From Gammaproteobacteria bacterium (lineage in GTDB: Bacteria > Pseudomonadota > Gammaproteobacteria > UBA6429 > Thiohalophilaceae): DNA of 51,141 bases. Below the pieces are notes generated by a model. It was not told the origin of the DNA, ran no database searches, and saw nothing but the letters and a program-made list of their open reading frames with translations. This document shows positions 32,620 through 41,226 of this stretch, piece by piece. The position numbers and the translations under genes are program-made. The stretch is from positions 1 to 51,141 of the forward strand of contig JAOULO010000021.1 in assembly GCA_029881995.1 (NCBI GenBank). The letters are read 5' to 3'. Each line of letters starts with the position of its first letter. Position 1 is the stretch's first letter.

Positions 32620-33264
32620 CTAAAACTCTGTTTCCGTAATTAAGCCCATACGCGAAGCTGCCAGGCCGGCCTCGGTTCGGTTACCGACATCAAGAAAACG
32701 TAGAATAGCACTAACATGGACCCGCACAGTGTTCTCGGCCATATCCAGTTGATTGCCAATGGCCTTGTTGGAATGCCCCTCGGCCAGTAACTTCAGGACG
32801 TCGACCTGTCGAGGCGTCAGTGACTGCCCCTCATCATTGGTGGTTTTTGATTGGGAGGAATTGACGGTATCCAGTATGGCCATGGGTAAGTACACCCCAC
32901 CGGATAACACCAGTTGCAGGGCAGTGAGAATAATTTCAGGTGTGGATGATTTTGGGATGTAGCCTTTAGCACCCTGTTCGATGGCCTGCATCACCTTGTT
33001 ACGATCTTCCGAGGCAGACATTACCACAAGAGGGGTGGCCGGGGCCTGGTGTCGAATCTGTTGCATGCCCTCCAGACCGGACATACCTGGCAGGTTGATA
33101 TCCAGCAGGATCAGATCGAAGTCCTCATCCAGACAGCTCATGGCCTCTTCACAACTGCCACTGGACTGAATTGAAACGTCAGTCCCCAGTTGTGGCAGCA
33201 CCGTACGTATACCTTCGAGGAATAAAGGGTGGTCATCAACCACAAGTATTTTCATCTGGCTCAT
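32620..33264 (-). CDS. NarL/FixJ-type LuxR-family response regulator
   Basis: The receiver domain (residues 3-120) has the full set: acidic pair VVDDHP, phospho-Asp55 in LLLDINLPG, the VVMSAS switch position and Lys in YIPKSS. The LuxR HTH (LTPRQVDVLKLLAEGHSNKA, ENTVRVHVSAILRFL) follows from about residue 150. It is converging with the hybrid kinase, so the pair is a probable kinase-regulator couple, with the hybrid's own receiver perhaps adding a step. The tandem palindromes at 30050-30098 are candidate binding sites. Targets may include the permease genes at 33563. Confidence 0.92.
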   Translation of the reverse strand: MSQMKILVVDDHPLFLEGIRTVLPQLGTDVSIQSSGSCEEAMSCLDEDFDLILLDINLPGMSGLEGMQQIRHQAPATPLVVMSASEDRNKVMQAIEQGAKGYIPKSSTPEIILTALQLVLSGGVYLPMAILDTVNSSQSKTTNDEGQSLTPRQVDVLKLLAEGHSNKAIGNQLDMAENTVRVHVSAILRFLDVGNRTEAGLAASRMGLITETEF

Positions 33265-33386
33265 CCCTGTTGGATACTATATATAAATGGTATGTTTCCT
33301 GGAACGGCCAAAACTACTCGCACTGGCCCCAAAGGTCAATTCTTAAGCGTACCAAGGCGCATGGCGATAATAACTAGAATCTTCAG

Positions 33387-33407
33387 CATATGAATAATTT
33401 TCATATG
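33387..33407. promoter_or_regulatory. Inverted repeat upstream of the permease gene
   Basis: CATATGAA-TAATT-TTCATATG has perfect 8-base arms. It lies between the divergent response-regulator and permease genes in a 298-base gap that otherwise holds only AT-rich sequence, and could be an operator for either. Confidence 0.5.
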
Positions 33408-33562
33408 ATGGCTATAAATATCATACCCTACAGCTTAAAGCATATTCCTGTTTAGTATATAATTAATCTCTAATTATCATTTAAAAAGGCCCTGTGGTTG
33501 CGATTTACCGCTCACAACAATGGCCTGATTTCATCGACAAAACAAAGTATTAGGAGATCCGG

Positions 33563-35521
33563 ATGGGCTGTCCCGTAGACCCCAACCAGTTGGTCAAGCG
33601 TCTGGTTGCTGCTGTTATTTTTATCGCCATAGGCCTGTTTTTAACTACGGTTGTCCCCTCAACCGAGATTGCCTGGGTTATGACCATCCTGATCCTGACC
33701 ATCTACCTGTTCGCCTTTGAGGTGGTCCCGGTTGATGTCGCGGCGGTCAGTATAATGGTACTGCTGGGACTGAGCGGGCTGATGGGACCATCGATGGGTC
33801 TCGAAAAACCCCTGGTTGACCCCCGCCACCTGTTTGATGGCTTTGCCGGCAACGCGGTCATTTCCATCATTGCCGTCATGATCATCGGTGCCGGCCTGGA
33901 CAAGACCGGTATCATGGGCTCCGTGGCCAGTTTCATTCTACGCGTCGGCGGTAAAAACGAGGCTCGCATTATTCCCATTATCTCCAGTACCGTGGGCTTC
34001 ATCTCCTCCTTTATGCAGAACGTGGGCGCCGCCGCTTTGTTCCTGCCAGTGGTCAGCCGTATTTCTGCACGCACCGGGCTGCCCATGTCGCGCCTGTTAA
34101 TGCCCATGGGCTTTTGTGCCATTCTCGGTGGCACCATTACTATGGTCGGTTCCAGCCCACTGATTTTGTTAAATGACCTGATCCTTACTTCCAATAAAAC
34201 CCTGCCGGCAGCACAGCAGATGGAAACCTTTGGTCTGTTTTCTGTGACACCGATTGGTGTAGCACTGGTTGCCACCGGAATCCTGTATTTCGTGTTTGCT
34301 GGTCGCTTTGTGTTACCAGCGCGTAAGACAGAAGGTGTGGAGGCGACCGCCGCCATGGATTATTTCCAGGACACCTATGGCGTGAAGTACGATCTTTATG
34401 AAATGGTTGTTCCACCAAGCAGCCCGCTGGTTGGCAAAATGCTGGACGATGTTGAGCATGCAGAAAAGGTTCGTGTGATTGGTGCCATGCGCTCACCCGA
34501 TGATGTCCGAGTTGGTCCTGGTGGTCTGGCCCGCGATGTCGGCATAACCGCCAATACCGTTCTTGGTGTCATTGGCTCAGATACCGCACTGAAAAATTTT
34601 GCAGATAAATATAAGTTACAGGTTCGTTATGACCTGGAGACCTTTAACGATCTACTGGCGGCGACTAAGGCCGGTGTTGGTGAAGTCGTTATTCCCCCTA
34701 GCTCAAACCTGATTGGTAAGAGTGCTCATGACGTATGGATGCGTAAGACCTATGGTGTTTCCATGCTGGCACTGCACCGTGGTGGTGAAACCTACCGTGA
34801 AGGTGAAGGTGTACGTGATATGCCACTACAGGCCGGTGATACTCTGGTAGTACACACCACCTGGGATGCACTGTCCCGACTCGAGAAAGATCGTAACTTT
34901 GTGGTTGTCACAACAGAATATCCCCATGAAGAACTGCGACCACATAAGATCTGTTCTGCTCTGGTGTTCTTTGGTATTGCACTAAGTCTGGTACTGTTCT
35001 CTGATTTACGTCTTTCCATTTCATTACTGGTCGGTGCCCTCGGCATGATCCTCTCGGGTGTATTGAGCATGGACGAAGCCTATGAAGCCGTAAGCTGGAA
35101 GACGGTATTCCTGCTGGCAAGTCTTATCCCATTGGGTGGTGCCGTGGAGAGTTCCGGTACCGCTGCCTGGATTGCACAACAGACTCTGACCCTGTTAGGT
35201 GATGTACCGATATGGGTACTGCAGGCCGCCGTTGCCATACTGGCTACCTTCTTTACCCTGGTGATGTCCAATGTCGGTGCAACCGTATTATTGGTACCAC
35301 TCGCAGTGAATATTGCCATTGGTGCCGGTGCCAACCCGGCGGTATTTGCTCTGACTGTGGCCATCGCCACATCAAATTCATTTTTGATCCCGACCCATCA
35401 GGTAAATGCCCTGATCATGGGACCAGCTGGCTATCGCGTGCCTGACTTTATGAAGGCCGGTGGCATCATGACCGTGCTGTTCCTGGTGGTGTCACTAACC
35501 ATGTTAAACCTGGTCTTTTAA
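33563..35521 (+). CDS. SLC13/DASS-type permease with two RCK-C (TrkA_C) domains
   Basis: The membrane part has two blocks of helices (residues 10-235 and 460-652) split by about 220 cytoplasmic residues. The first block has VVPVDVAAVSIMVLLGLSGL and FISSFMQNVGAAALFLPVV, the second VMSNVGATVLLVPLA and NSFLIPTHQVNALIMGP, which fit the SLC13/ArsB-NhaD superfamily of sodium-coupled anion transporters. The middle holds two TrkA_C-like segments (VVPPSSPLVGKMLDD and VVIPPSSNLIGKSAHD). Sulfate, thiosulfate or dicarboxylates are possible substrates. A GGAG site precedes the ATG. The NhaD antiporter follows after 87 bases in the same direction. Confidence 0.88.
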   Translation: MGCPVDPNQLVKRLVAAVIFIAIGLFLTTVVPSTEIAWVMTILILTIYLFAFEVVPVDVAAVSIMVLLGLSGLMGPSMGLEKPLVDPRHLFDGFAGNAVISIIAVMIIGAGLDKTGIMGSVASFILRVGGKNEARIIPIISSTVGFISSFMQNVGAAALFLPVVSRISARTGLPMSRLLMPMGFCAILGGTITMVGSSPLILLNDLILTSNKTLPAAQQMETFGLFSVTPIGVALVATGILYFVFAGRFVLPARKTEGVEATAAMDYFQDTYGVKYDLYEMVVPPSSPLVGKMLDDVEHAEKVRVIGAMRSPDDVRVGPGGLARDVGITANTVLGVIGSDTALKNFADKYKLQVRYDLETFNDLLAATKAGVGEVVIPPSSNLIGKSAHDVWMRKTYGVSMLALHRGGETYREGEGVRDMPLQAGDTLVVHTTWDALSRLEKDRNFVVVTTEYPHEELRPHKICSALVFFGIALSLVLFSDLRLSISLLVGALGMILSGVLSMDEAYEAVSWKTVFLLASLIPLGGAVESSGTAAWIAQQTLTLLGDVPIWVLQAAVAILATFFTLVMSNVGATVLLVPLAVNIAIGAGANPAVFALTVAIATSNSFLIPTHQVNALIMGPAGYRVPDFMKAGGIMTVLFLVVSLTMLNLVF

Positions 35522-35608
35522 AAACATCCAAAACTTTTTTGCCTATCGGGCCTGCATCATTTTACGCAGGTCCACTGGCAGACTTTGCCCTAAGAAAAGG
35601 AAACTACA

Positions 35609-37024
35609 ATGCATAAACTGCTGACATTCATGACTTTGCTCTTATTACCCAGCCTTAGTTTTGCTTCCGCCACTGCCGGTCAAACACTCGACCTCACAAC
35701 TCATGGCGTGGGTATTGCTGCTATTGTGATTTTTATTATCGCGTATATCCTGGTCATGGCGGAGGAGTTTACCCATTTGCGTAAATCCAAACCGGTGATC
35801 CTTGCCGCCGGTATCATCTGGGTACTCATTGCCATTGTGTATGCCAATAATGGTTTAAACCACGCTGCTGAACAGGCTGTAAGACACAACCTGCTGGAAT
35901 ACAGCGAGCTGATGTTGTTCCTGCTGGTGGCGATGACATATATCAATGCCATGGAAGAGCGCATGGTATTCGATGCCCTGCGTTCCTGGTTGATCCGCAA
36001 AGGTTTTAGTCTGCGTCAACTTTTCTGGCTGACGGGTGTACTGGCCTTCTTTATCTCACCCGTGGCCGATAACCTGACCACCGCCCTGTTGATGTGCGCC
36101 GTGGTCATGGCGGTAGGTGGCAGCAATCTTCGCTTTGTCAGTCTGGCCTGTATTAATATCGTGGTGGCGGCTAATGCTGGTGGTGCCTTCTCACCCTTTG
36201 GTGATATCACGACACTGATGGTCTGGCAAAAAGGTATTGTCGACTTCTGGGGTTTCTTTTCCCTGTTTGTCCCAGCTGCAGTTAACTTCCTGATCCCCGC
36301 TGCCATCATGCACTTTGCGATTCCCAATGAACAGCCAACGGCCAGTGATGAACTGGTAGTCATGCGCCGTGGCGCGAAACGGATTATTGCCCTGTTCCTG
36401 TTGACGATTATTACTGCGGTCTGTTTCCACAACTTCCTGCACCTGCCACCCGTTATCGGCATGTTGACCGGTCTGTCATACCTGCAACTGTTTGGTTTTT
36501 ATCTGCGCAAGACACATCATCAGCAACCCAGTGCCACGCCTCATGACGAGGAAAAGGCCGACAAGATGATCGGTGATGTGGTGCCCTTTGATATCTTCAA
36601 CAAGATCGCCCGCGCCGAGTGGGACACCCTACTGTTCTTTTATGGTGTGGTGTTATGTGTCGGTGGACTCGGTTTTATGGGTTACCTCGCCCTGACATCC
36701 GAGATAATGTATAACCAGTGGGGCCACACTGAAGCTAATATTGCAGTAGGCATCCTGTCTGCCATCGTCGATAACATCCCGGTCATGTTTGCGGTACTGA
36801 CCATGCAGCCGGAAATGTCTCAGGGCCAGTGGTTGCTGGTAACCCTGACCGCCGGAGTGGGCGGTAGCTTATTATCCATTGGCTCTGCCGCTGGGGTTGC
36901 CCTGATGGGACAGGCCAGAGGTAAGTACACCTTCTTTGCTCACCTAAAGTGGACACCTGCCATTGCCCTTGGTTATGGCGCCAGTATCTGGGTGCATATG
37001 TGGTTGAACAAGGGGTTGTTCTAA
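35609..37024 (+). CDS. nhaD: NhaD-type sodium/proton antiporter
   Basis: The 471-residue protein starts with a signal-like helix (MHKLLTFMTLLLLPSLSFA), then about twelve membrane helices with the family motifs LLVAMTYINAMEERMVFDAL, FFISPVADNLTTALLMCAVV, NIVVAANAGGAFSPFGDITT and the end VDNIPVMFAVLTM and SIGSAAGVALMGQARG. That is NhaD, which exchanges sodium or lithium ions for protons and is common in marine and haloalkaliphilic bacteria. It lies 87 bases after the SLC13 permease on the same strand, with AAGGAAAC before the ATG. A sodium-coupled anion importer next to a sodium exporter makes physiological sense. Confidence 0.92.
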   Translation: MHKLLTFMTLLLLPSLSFASATAGQTLDLTTHGVGIAAIVIFIIAYILVMAEEFTHLRKSKPVILAAGIIWVLIAIVYANNGLNHAAEQAVRHNLLEYSELMLFLLVAMTYINAMEERMVFDALRSWLIRKGFSLRQLFWLTGVLAFFISPVADNLTTALLMCAVVMAVGGSNLRFVSLACINIVVAANAGGAFSPFGDITTLMVWQKGIVDFWGFFSLFVPAAVNFLIPAAIMHFAIPNEQPTASDELVVMRRGAKRIIALFLLTIITAVCFHNFLHLPPVIGMLTGLSYLQLFGFYLRKTHHQQPSATPHDEEKADKMIGDVVPFDIFNKIARAEWDTLLFFYGVVLCVGGLGFMGYLALTSEIMYNQWGHTEANIAVGILSAIVDNIPVMFAVLTMQPEMSQGQWLLVTLTAGVGGSLLSIGSAAGVALMGQARGKYTFFAHLKWTPAIALGYGASIWVHMWLNKGLF

Positions 37025-37047
37025 AATACTTTGGTTACCAGCATGAT

Positions 37048-37072
37048 AACCGTGTAGTAGTACTACACGGTT
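37048..37072. terminator. Hairpin after nhaD
   Basis: AACCGTGTAGTA-G-TACTACACGGTT is a perfect 12-bp stem with a one-base centre (so the loop must open by a few pairs), 23 bases past the nhaD stop. Only TTTAATCATTT follows, so the T-tract is weak. It separates nhaD from a convergent gene. Confidence 0.65.
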
Positions 37073-37094
37073 TAATCATTTCTACTAGATAGCT

Positions 37095-37823
37095 TCACTT
37101 TAGTTTTACCAATTCACCCTCTTTAATTTCATAAGTCGATTTTTTAAAGGGCAGGTATAAAGTTTCATATCCGCTATAAGGTGGCCTGAGAACCTCCAGC
37201 ATTGCCCTGCCACGCCAATCAAGATCTATGTGAAACCTCATGTTCACACCAGAATCAGGTTCACGCTTAATGGTTATGATATCGACACGCTTCCTGTTTA
37301 CATATAACTCATCTTTACCCGGACGCCAGGCCTGAAGTATTAGGCTGTGAGTATTACTTTGTTCTGAAAGCGACTCATAAGGTGATAAATGAAAGCTGGG
37401 TAACACATAATAAAGTATGCCAGATAGCAACAATAACAAGACACCCGATGATATTCGTACTGCACGATCGGTTGGTAATATTGAAATATCTCTTTTTAAA
37501 AATATTTCCGGTTTGAAATAAGCCCAACAGCACAAGCTCGACCCCATGGTTAGTGTTGTTAAAAACATCACCAATGGTGGTATTGACCATGACCCTATAA
37601 ACATCGCAAAAGCACCAAAACTATGTGTTTGATGTATTAGATAAACACAAATTATCGATGCAAGACCACCAACAACAGCGGAGAATTTAAGGGTGATACC
37701 TAAAGTCCAGGCAAGATAGTGGTGATTTTTCTGGAATATCTTTTTGTGTAGCAAGGCACCTATAAACCAGACCACGGCTACAATCACAAAAAGGTAGAGA
37801 TACAGGGCTAGAAAAAGATCCAT
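37095..37823 (-). CDS. Hypothetical integral membrane protein
   Basis: The 242-residue product has about five membrane helices (residues 3-25, 38-62, 70-95, 125-145 with a short loop between) followed by a C-terminal soluble part of about 95 residues with beta-like segments (HSLILQAWRPGKDELYVNRK, VNMRFHIDLDWRGRAMLEVL, YETLYLPFKKSTYEIKEGEL). This resembles a small membrane protein with an extracytoplasmic beta domain; I recognise no family. It stands alone, convergent with nhaD, in the opposite direction. Codon use looks ordinary. An intact reading frame with hydrophobic N-terminus argues for a real gene. Confidence 0.6.
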   Translation of the reverse strand: MDLFLALYLYLFVIVAVVWFIGALLHKKIFQKNHHYLAWTLGITLKFSAVVGGLASIICVYLIHQTHSFGAFAMFIGSWSIPPLVMFLTTLTMGSSLCCWAYFKPEIFLKRDISILPTDRAVRISSGVLLLLLSGILYYVLPSFHLSPYESLSEQSNTHSLILQAWRPGKDELYVNRKRVDIITIKREPDSGVNMRFHIDLDWRGRAMLEVLRPPYSGYETLYLPFKKSTYEIKEGELVKLK

Positions 37824-37962
37824 TTTATCTGCCTTCCTTATATCAAATGAGAATATAAATTATTATCGACTTTAGACCAGACGCGCTAATACCTACCATA
37901 ACATATTGCTATGTGACATGAACAAGGCTCAATGCATGTTAAGAATTATAAAGAATGGATAT

Positions 37963-38169
37963 CTATCGATATCGTTTGGGTTTAATACTATAAATGCCTT
38001 CATCCGACAATGGCTGCAACCTGGCAGGCTCTGGAATTATATCGTATAGACTGGCATCGGCATGACACAGTCGCTCACCCCTTGAAGGTGTGAACTTATT
38101 CAGATTGGCGGCTGCCCGATTTTTATATTTGAATGTCGATCTTTCCTGAAACTTACTTAACGAGTCCAT
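37963..38169 (-). CDS. Small hypothetical basic protein, weak evidence
   Basis: The 68-codon frame begins with an ATG preceded by GAGGGGAGAG, close enough to be a ribosome site but very near the start. The product is basic (KYKNRAAANLNKF, IKPKRYR) with no signal peptide, membrane segment or recognised motif. No neighbour suggests a role. It may be a chance frame in the 536-base gap between 37823 and 38360. Confidence 0.3.
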   Translation of the reverse strand: MDSLSKFQERSTFKYKNRAAANLNKFTPSRGERLCHADASLYDIIPEPARLQPLSDEGIYSIKPKRYR

Positions 38170-38309
38170 CTCTCCCCTCGCCCATTTCCTGCCCCGACTG
38201 GATATAGTCCAAATCCAGCTAATTATTGTGGAATTATAATAAGGGATTTAAGAGCTGGCCGCAACGATCTCATTCAGCTATTTGCGCAGATTTTACAGTG
38301 AAGCATAAA

Positions 38310-38337
38310 AAAACCCGGATCAGATGATCCGGGTTTT
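38310..38337. terminator. Terminator of the DUF5666 gene
   Basis: AAAACCCGGATCA pairs with TGATCCGGGTTTT around a GA centre (13-bp stem), with a run of A residues on the left that reads as T-run in the leftward direction. It lies 22 bases past the stop of the DUF5666 lipoprotein gene. Confidence 0.88.
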
Positions 38338-38359
38338 GTTTAGCATTGGCTTAGAATGC

Positions 38360-39682
38360 TTATTTTGATGTTTTTGTTTCTGGAGCTGGTGCCATTTCTG
38401 GTTCTTTTGGATCTTCACGCTCCAGTTTAGTGGCAGTATTTACATCACCCTCAGTGACATAATGTACTTCAACTGTTTCACCATCTTTCAACATACTCAG
38501 GTTGAAATTGGTTACCTTAGCTGAACTGTCGTCGTGCATAATGGTGTTGCTGTTAACCACGATAGTTACTGTCATATCATGCTTATCCGTAACTTCAATC
38601 GTACCGTCGTTATCAACTACTGAACCAACGATTTTGACAGTGCCTTCGATTTCATCAGACCCCATGCCTTCATCATGATCTTCAAGCTCGATCTCTTTGG
38701 CAACTAGGTTACCATTGGCATCGGTATAACCTTCAACTTCAACCATAACGCCAACATCCAGATCATTAGCTGATTTTCCTTCATCATAAGTTGTGTTGGC
38801 ATCAATCAGGAAAGTATGGCCATTTACAGTTAATGACGTTCCATCAACATATTCACTGATTTCACCTTTGACTTCCAGCTCATCATCATCGTCATGTTCA
38901 CCCTTGCTGCCGCCATCTTCCAGTTCAACTTTAGAGGCAACCATTGTATTACCAACAATGCTTTCTACAGTTTTGACTTCTACATAAAGACCGTCCCAGT
39001 TACCAGCAGGCATACTATCGTCAACCACTACATCAGTATAGGAAACTGTAATATTACCAATCATGAAGGTTCCAGCATCCACAACATGGCCAGAAACATT
39101 GCCTTTCACTTCCATGCTGTCGTGGTCACCTTTAATATAAAAATCCAGGTCAAGGGCCTTTACCTCAAGACGAGTGGCCAGGATACCGCCGGTGCCAGAA
39201 GAAGTACCTGATACTTCAACAATATTACCTATAGTAATTTCTGAAGCCTGTGTAATTTCCGGAACTTTACTTTCAAAAATGGTATTGGTATCGACTGTTA
39301 CATCATGCCCCATAACATTCATTGTTCCGGTATTATCAACACCAACTTCAACACTAAGCACCTCACCTTCCGCATCATCATCATAATGAATAGAATCGGC
39401 TGTACCATCCGATGAAGATTTCACCGTAACATTCATACCAACTCGCAGTTCGCCTTCATTAGACTCACTGTCTTCGACGTAAACTGCCGCGTCATCAGTT
39501 TCAAACTTTTCACCATTAACATAAACACTACCAAAGGCAGTGATCGGACCGGTAACCACTCGTGTTGGTCCTGTCGAAGTGGTGCCGGTGCTACTTGGAC
39601 CATTACTACCCCCACAGGCAGCCAGGCCAGCGATTACGCCAGCGGCCATCGCCGTGAGTAAAAATCTGTTCTTATTTACCAT
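38360..39682 (-). CDS. DUF5666-type repeat lipoprotein, acidic
   Basis: The frame is open to 39724, but the ATG at 39682 has GGAGG six bases upstream and gives a lipoprotein signal (MVNKNRFLLTAMAAG...LAACGG). About five copies of an OB-like module of roughly 65-75 residues follow, each with phrases such as GPITAFGSVYVNGEKFETDD, VDNTGTMNVMGHDVTVDT, EISEYVDGTSLTVNGHTFLI and VVDNDGTIEVTDKHDM, which match the DUF5666 family. The mature protein is strikingly acidic (clusters DDAEGE, HDDDDELE, EDHDEG), with only scattered lysines. It should be surface-exposed and could bind cations. The partner is unknown. Confidence 0.78.
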   Translation of the reverse strand: MVNKNRFLLTAMAAGVIAGLAACGGSNGPSSTGTTSTGPTRVVTGPITAFGSVYVNGEKFETDDAAVYVEDSESNEGELRVGMNVTVKSSSDGTADSIHYDDDAEGEVLSVEVGVDNTGTMNVMGHDVTVDTNTIFESKVPEITQASEITIGNIVEVSGTSSGTGGILATRLEVKALDLDFYIKGDHDSMEVKGNVSGHVVDAGTFMIGNITVSYTDVVVDDSMPAGNWDGLYVEVKTVESIVGNTMVASKVELEDGGSKGEHDDDDELEVKGEISEYVDGTSLTVNGHTFLIDANTTYDEGKSANDLDVGVMVEVEGYTDANGNLVAKEIELEDHDEGMGSDEIEGTVKIVGSVVDNDGTIEVTDKHDMTVTIVVNSNTIMHDDSSAKVTNFNLSMLKDGETVEVHYVTEGDVNTATKLEREDPKEPEMAPAPETKTSK

Positions 39683-39997
39683 TTCAAACCTCCAATCATC
39701 ATTGTCTATGCAAGCGTCTATCAAAAGGGCGTCGACCCATTACTTGATTATTAACACGTGTGTTCGACCAGAAAGGTTCCACTGCATAGCGAAATAGATC
39801 ACAGATCAGTACAAAACCTGATAATTTAACTTTGAAGTTTTATAAGCACACTTTTATTGGTTAAAAAATGGTCAATTGTTTTATACCAGGTCTACAATGG
39901 GAGCACTGAAGGTAGCCGTATTGCCAGCTAATCATTTTTGAGTCATTCTTAAATTACAGGATTTACTTTATATCTATTTGGAGTGGGGTCAAATGAC
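39683..39997. other. Divergent intergenic region
   Basis: These 315 bases separate the DUF5666 and LuxR-type genes. I see no gene, no perfect palindrome and no clear promoter; AT-rich stretches (39820-39870 and 39940-39975) may hold promoters. The GTGGGGTCAAATGAC string just before the LuxR start resembles the GGGGTCA motifs near 640 and 4030, probably by chance. Confidence 0.4.
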
Positions 39998-41128
39998 ATG
40001 ACCACTGAGATACTGGATGTTGTTGGTGAAATTTATGAGGCCGCTTATCAACCTGATCACTGGGAAAAGGCCCTACATGGAATAAGTCAACTAGTTAATT
40101 CCAACTCTGCTGCCCTGTTTGTTAAATCACACAAAAAGAAACGTACCTTTAGTATGTACGGCTACGGTATACCCAAGGCAGGCCTTTATGCCTATAACCA
40201 TGGTTTTGCCAATATCGATCCAGCTTTTAAGATTATGGCCAAAGAGCCCGCCGGCAAGGCGCGGAATATTTATAACCCGGATGAGCCTGATTTCAAGCAT
40301 GGTATCTATCACCGGTTAATGAATAAACCCGTTAACATTCATTATGTGGCGGGCATGAATGTGTTTAATGACGACGACTGGATTGTCGGTTTGGGGCTTC
40401 ATCGCAGCCAGGGTATGGGAGCCTTTGAACCTGCCCGACTCGATGCACTGTCTGGTTTATTACCCCATATACAAAGAGCCATGCGCATACAGCAGGTATT
40501 TAAGCAATTGCGTCTACGTGAAAAGGCATTTAGTACCGGCTTATCACATTTGTCACTGGGTGTTGTTGTTGTTAACAGACAGGGACACGTCGTCTTTTCC
40601 AACCCCGTTGCAGATTCGATTATTCAATCTCACCCCGCAATTCAGCTAAATGAACTTGGCTTATGTGCCACCAGCAATGAACAAAACAAAAAACTCAGTA
40701 AATGTATTGCGGAAGTTCAGAGTCAAAGCGACTCATCACGTAAGCCTACAAGCAGGACTTTATATCTTCAACACTATGAAGCTCATAACCCTCTGACTAT
40801 TTTAGTGACTCATTGTGATAGTCAGGACTACGATCTCCCCACAGCTTCAGACGAGCCTCTTGCTTTAGTCTATCTAAGCGATCCCAATGCCGGTTCCTCA
40901 ATCTCAACAGAGTCACTAAAATCACGATTTAGCCTTACCGAAGCCGAGTCTCTTGTAACAATTGGTATAGTGAATGGATTAACGATTGAGCAGATAGCAG
41001 AGATAAACAATGTCTCTACAAATACTGTTAAGTCCCAACTAAAGACTATCTTTCGTAAAACAGACTGTAACCGACAGGTAGACCTTGTTCGCACCCTGTT
41101 AAACCAGCCCCTGGGCATTAAGGTCTGA
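39998..41128 (+). CDS. LuxR-family transcription regulator with N-terminal sensor
   Basis: The C-terminal 60 residues are a LuxR HTH (SLTEAESLVTIGIVNGLTIE, VSTNTVKSQLKTIFRKTDC). The N-terminal 300 residues lack a receiver Asp; they contain a PAS/GAF-like region (SALFVKSHKKKRTFSMYGYG, VGLGLHRSQGMGAF) and ARLDALSGLLPHIQRAMRI, a helix seen in a group of LuxR solo regulators. The ATG at 39998 is better placed than the GTG at 39983 (product 376 residues), with GGGG nine bases upstream. It is divergent from the DUF5666 gene and convergent with a PEP-CTERM gene; its target may be either side. Confidence 0.88.
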   Translation: MTTEILDVVGEIYEAAYQPDHWEKALHGISQLVNSNSAALFVKSHKKKRTFSMYGYGIPKAGLYAYNHGFANIDPAFKIMAKEPAGKARNIYNPDEPDFKHGIYHRLMNKPVNIHYVAGMNVFNDDDWIVGLGLHRSQGMGAFEPARLDALSGLLPHIQRAMRIQQVFKQLRLREKAFSTGLSHLSLGVVVVNRQGHVVFSNPVADSIIQSHPAIQLNELGLCATSNEQNKKLSKCIAEVQSQSDSSRKPTSRTLYLQHYEAHNPLTILVTHCDSQDYDLPTASDEPLALVYLSDPNAGSSISTESLKSRFSLTEAESLVTIGIVNGLTIEQIAEINNVSTNTVKSQLKTIFRKTDCNRQVDLVRTLLNQPLGIKV

Positions 41129-41185
41129 GAAGATCACACAGACTAATGAACCTGATTTCATCTTGCTGAAACAGCCAATAAGAAA

Positions 41186-41203
41186 AGGCCGCTAAAGCGG
41201 CCT
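41186..41203. terminator. Bidirectional terminator hairpin
   Basis: AGGCCGCT-AA-AGCGGCCT is an 8-bp GC-rich stem with AAAA before it and TGTTT after, between the convergent LuxR and PEP-CTERM genes. Confidence 0.8.
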
Positions 41204-41226
41204 GTTTATGTATTGCTTCTTATAAA

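Noticed and set aside
33703-34356. Leftward frame of 217 codons inside the permease gene
   Set aside because: It is antisense to a clear membrane transporter; the Met/Thr/Arg-rich product is typical of the reverse of hydrophobic sequence.
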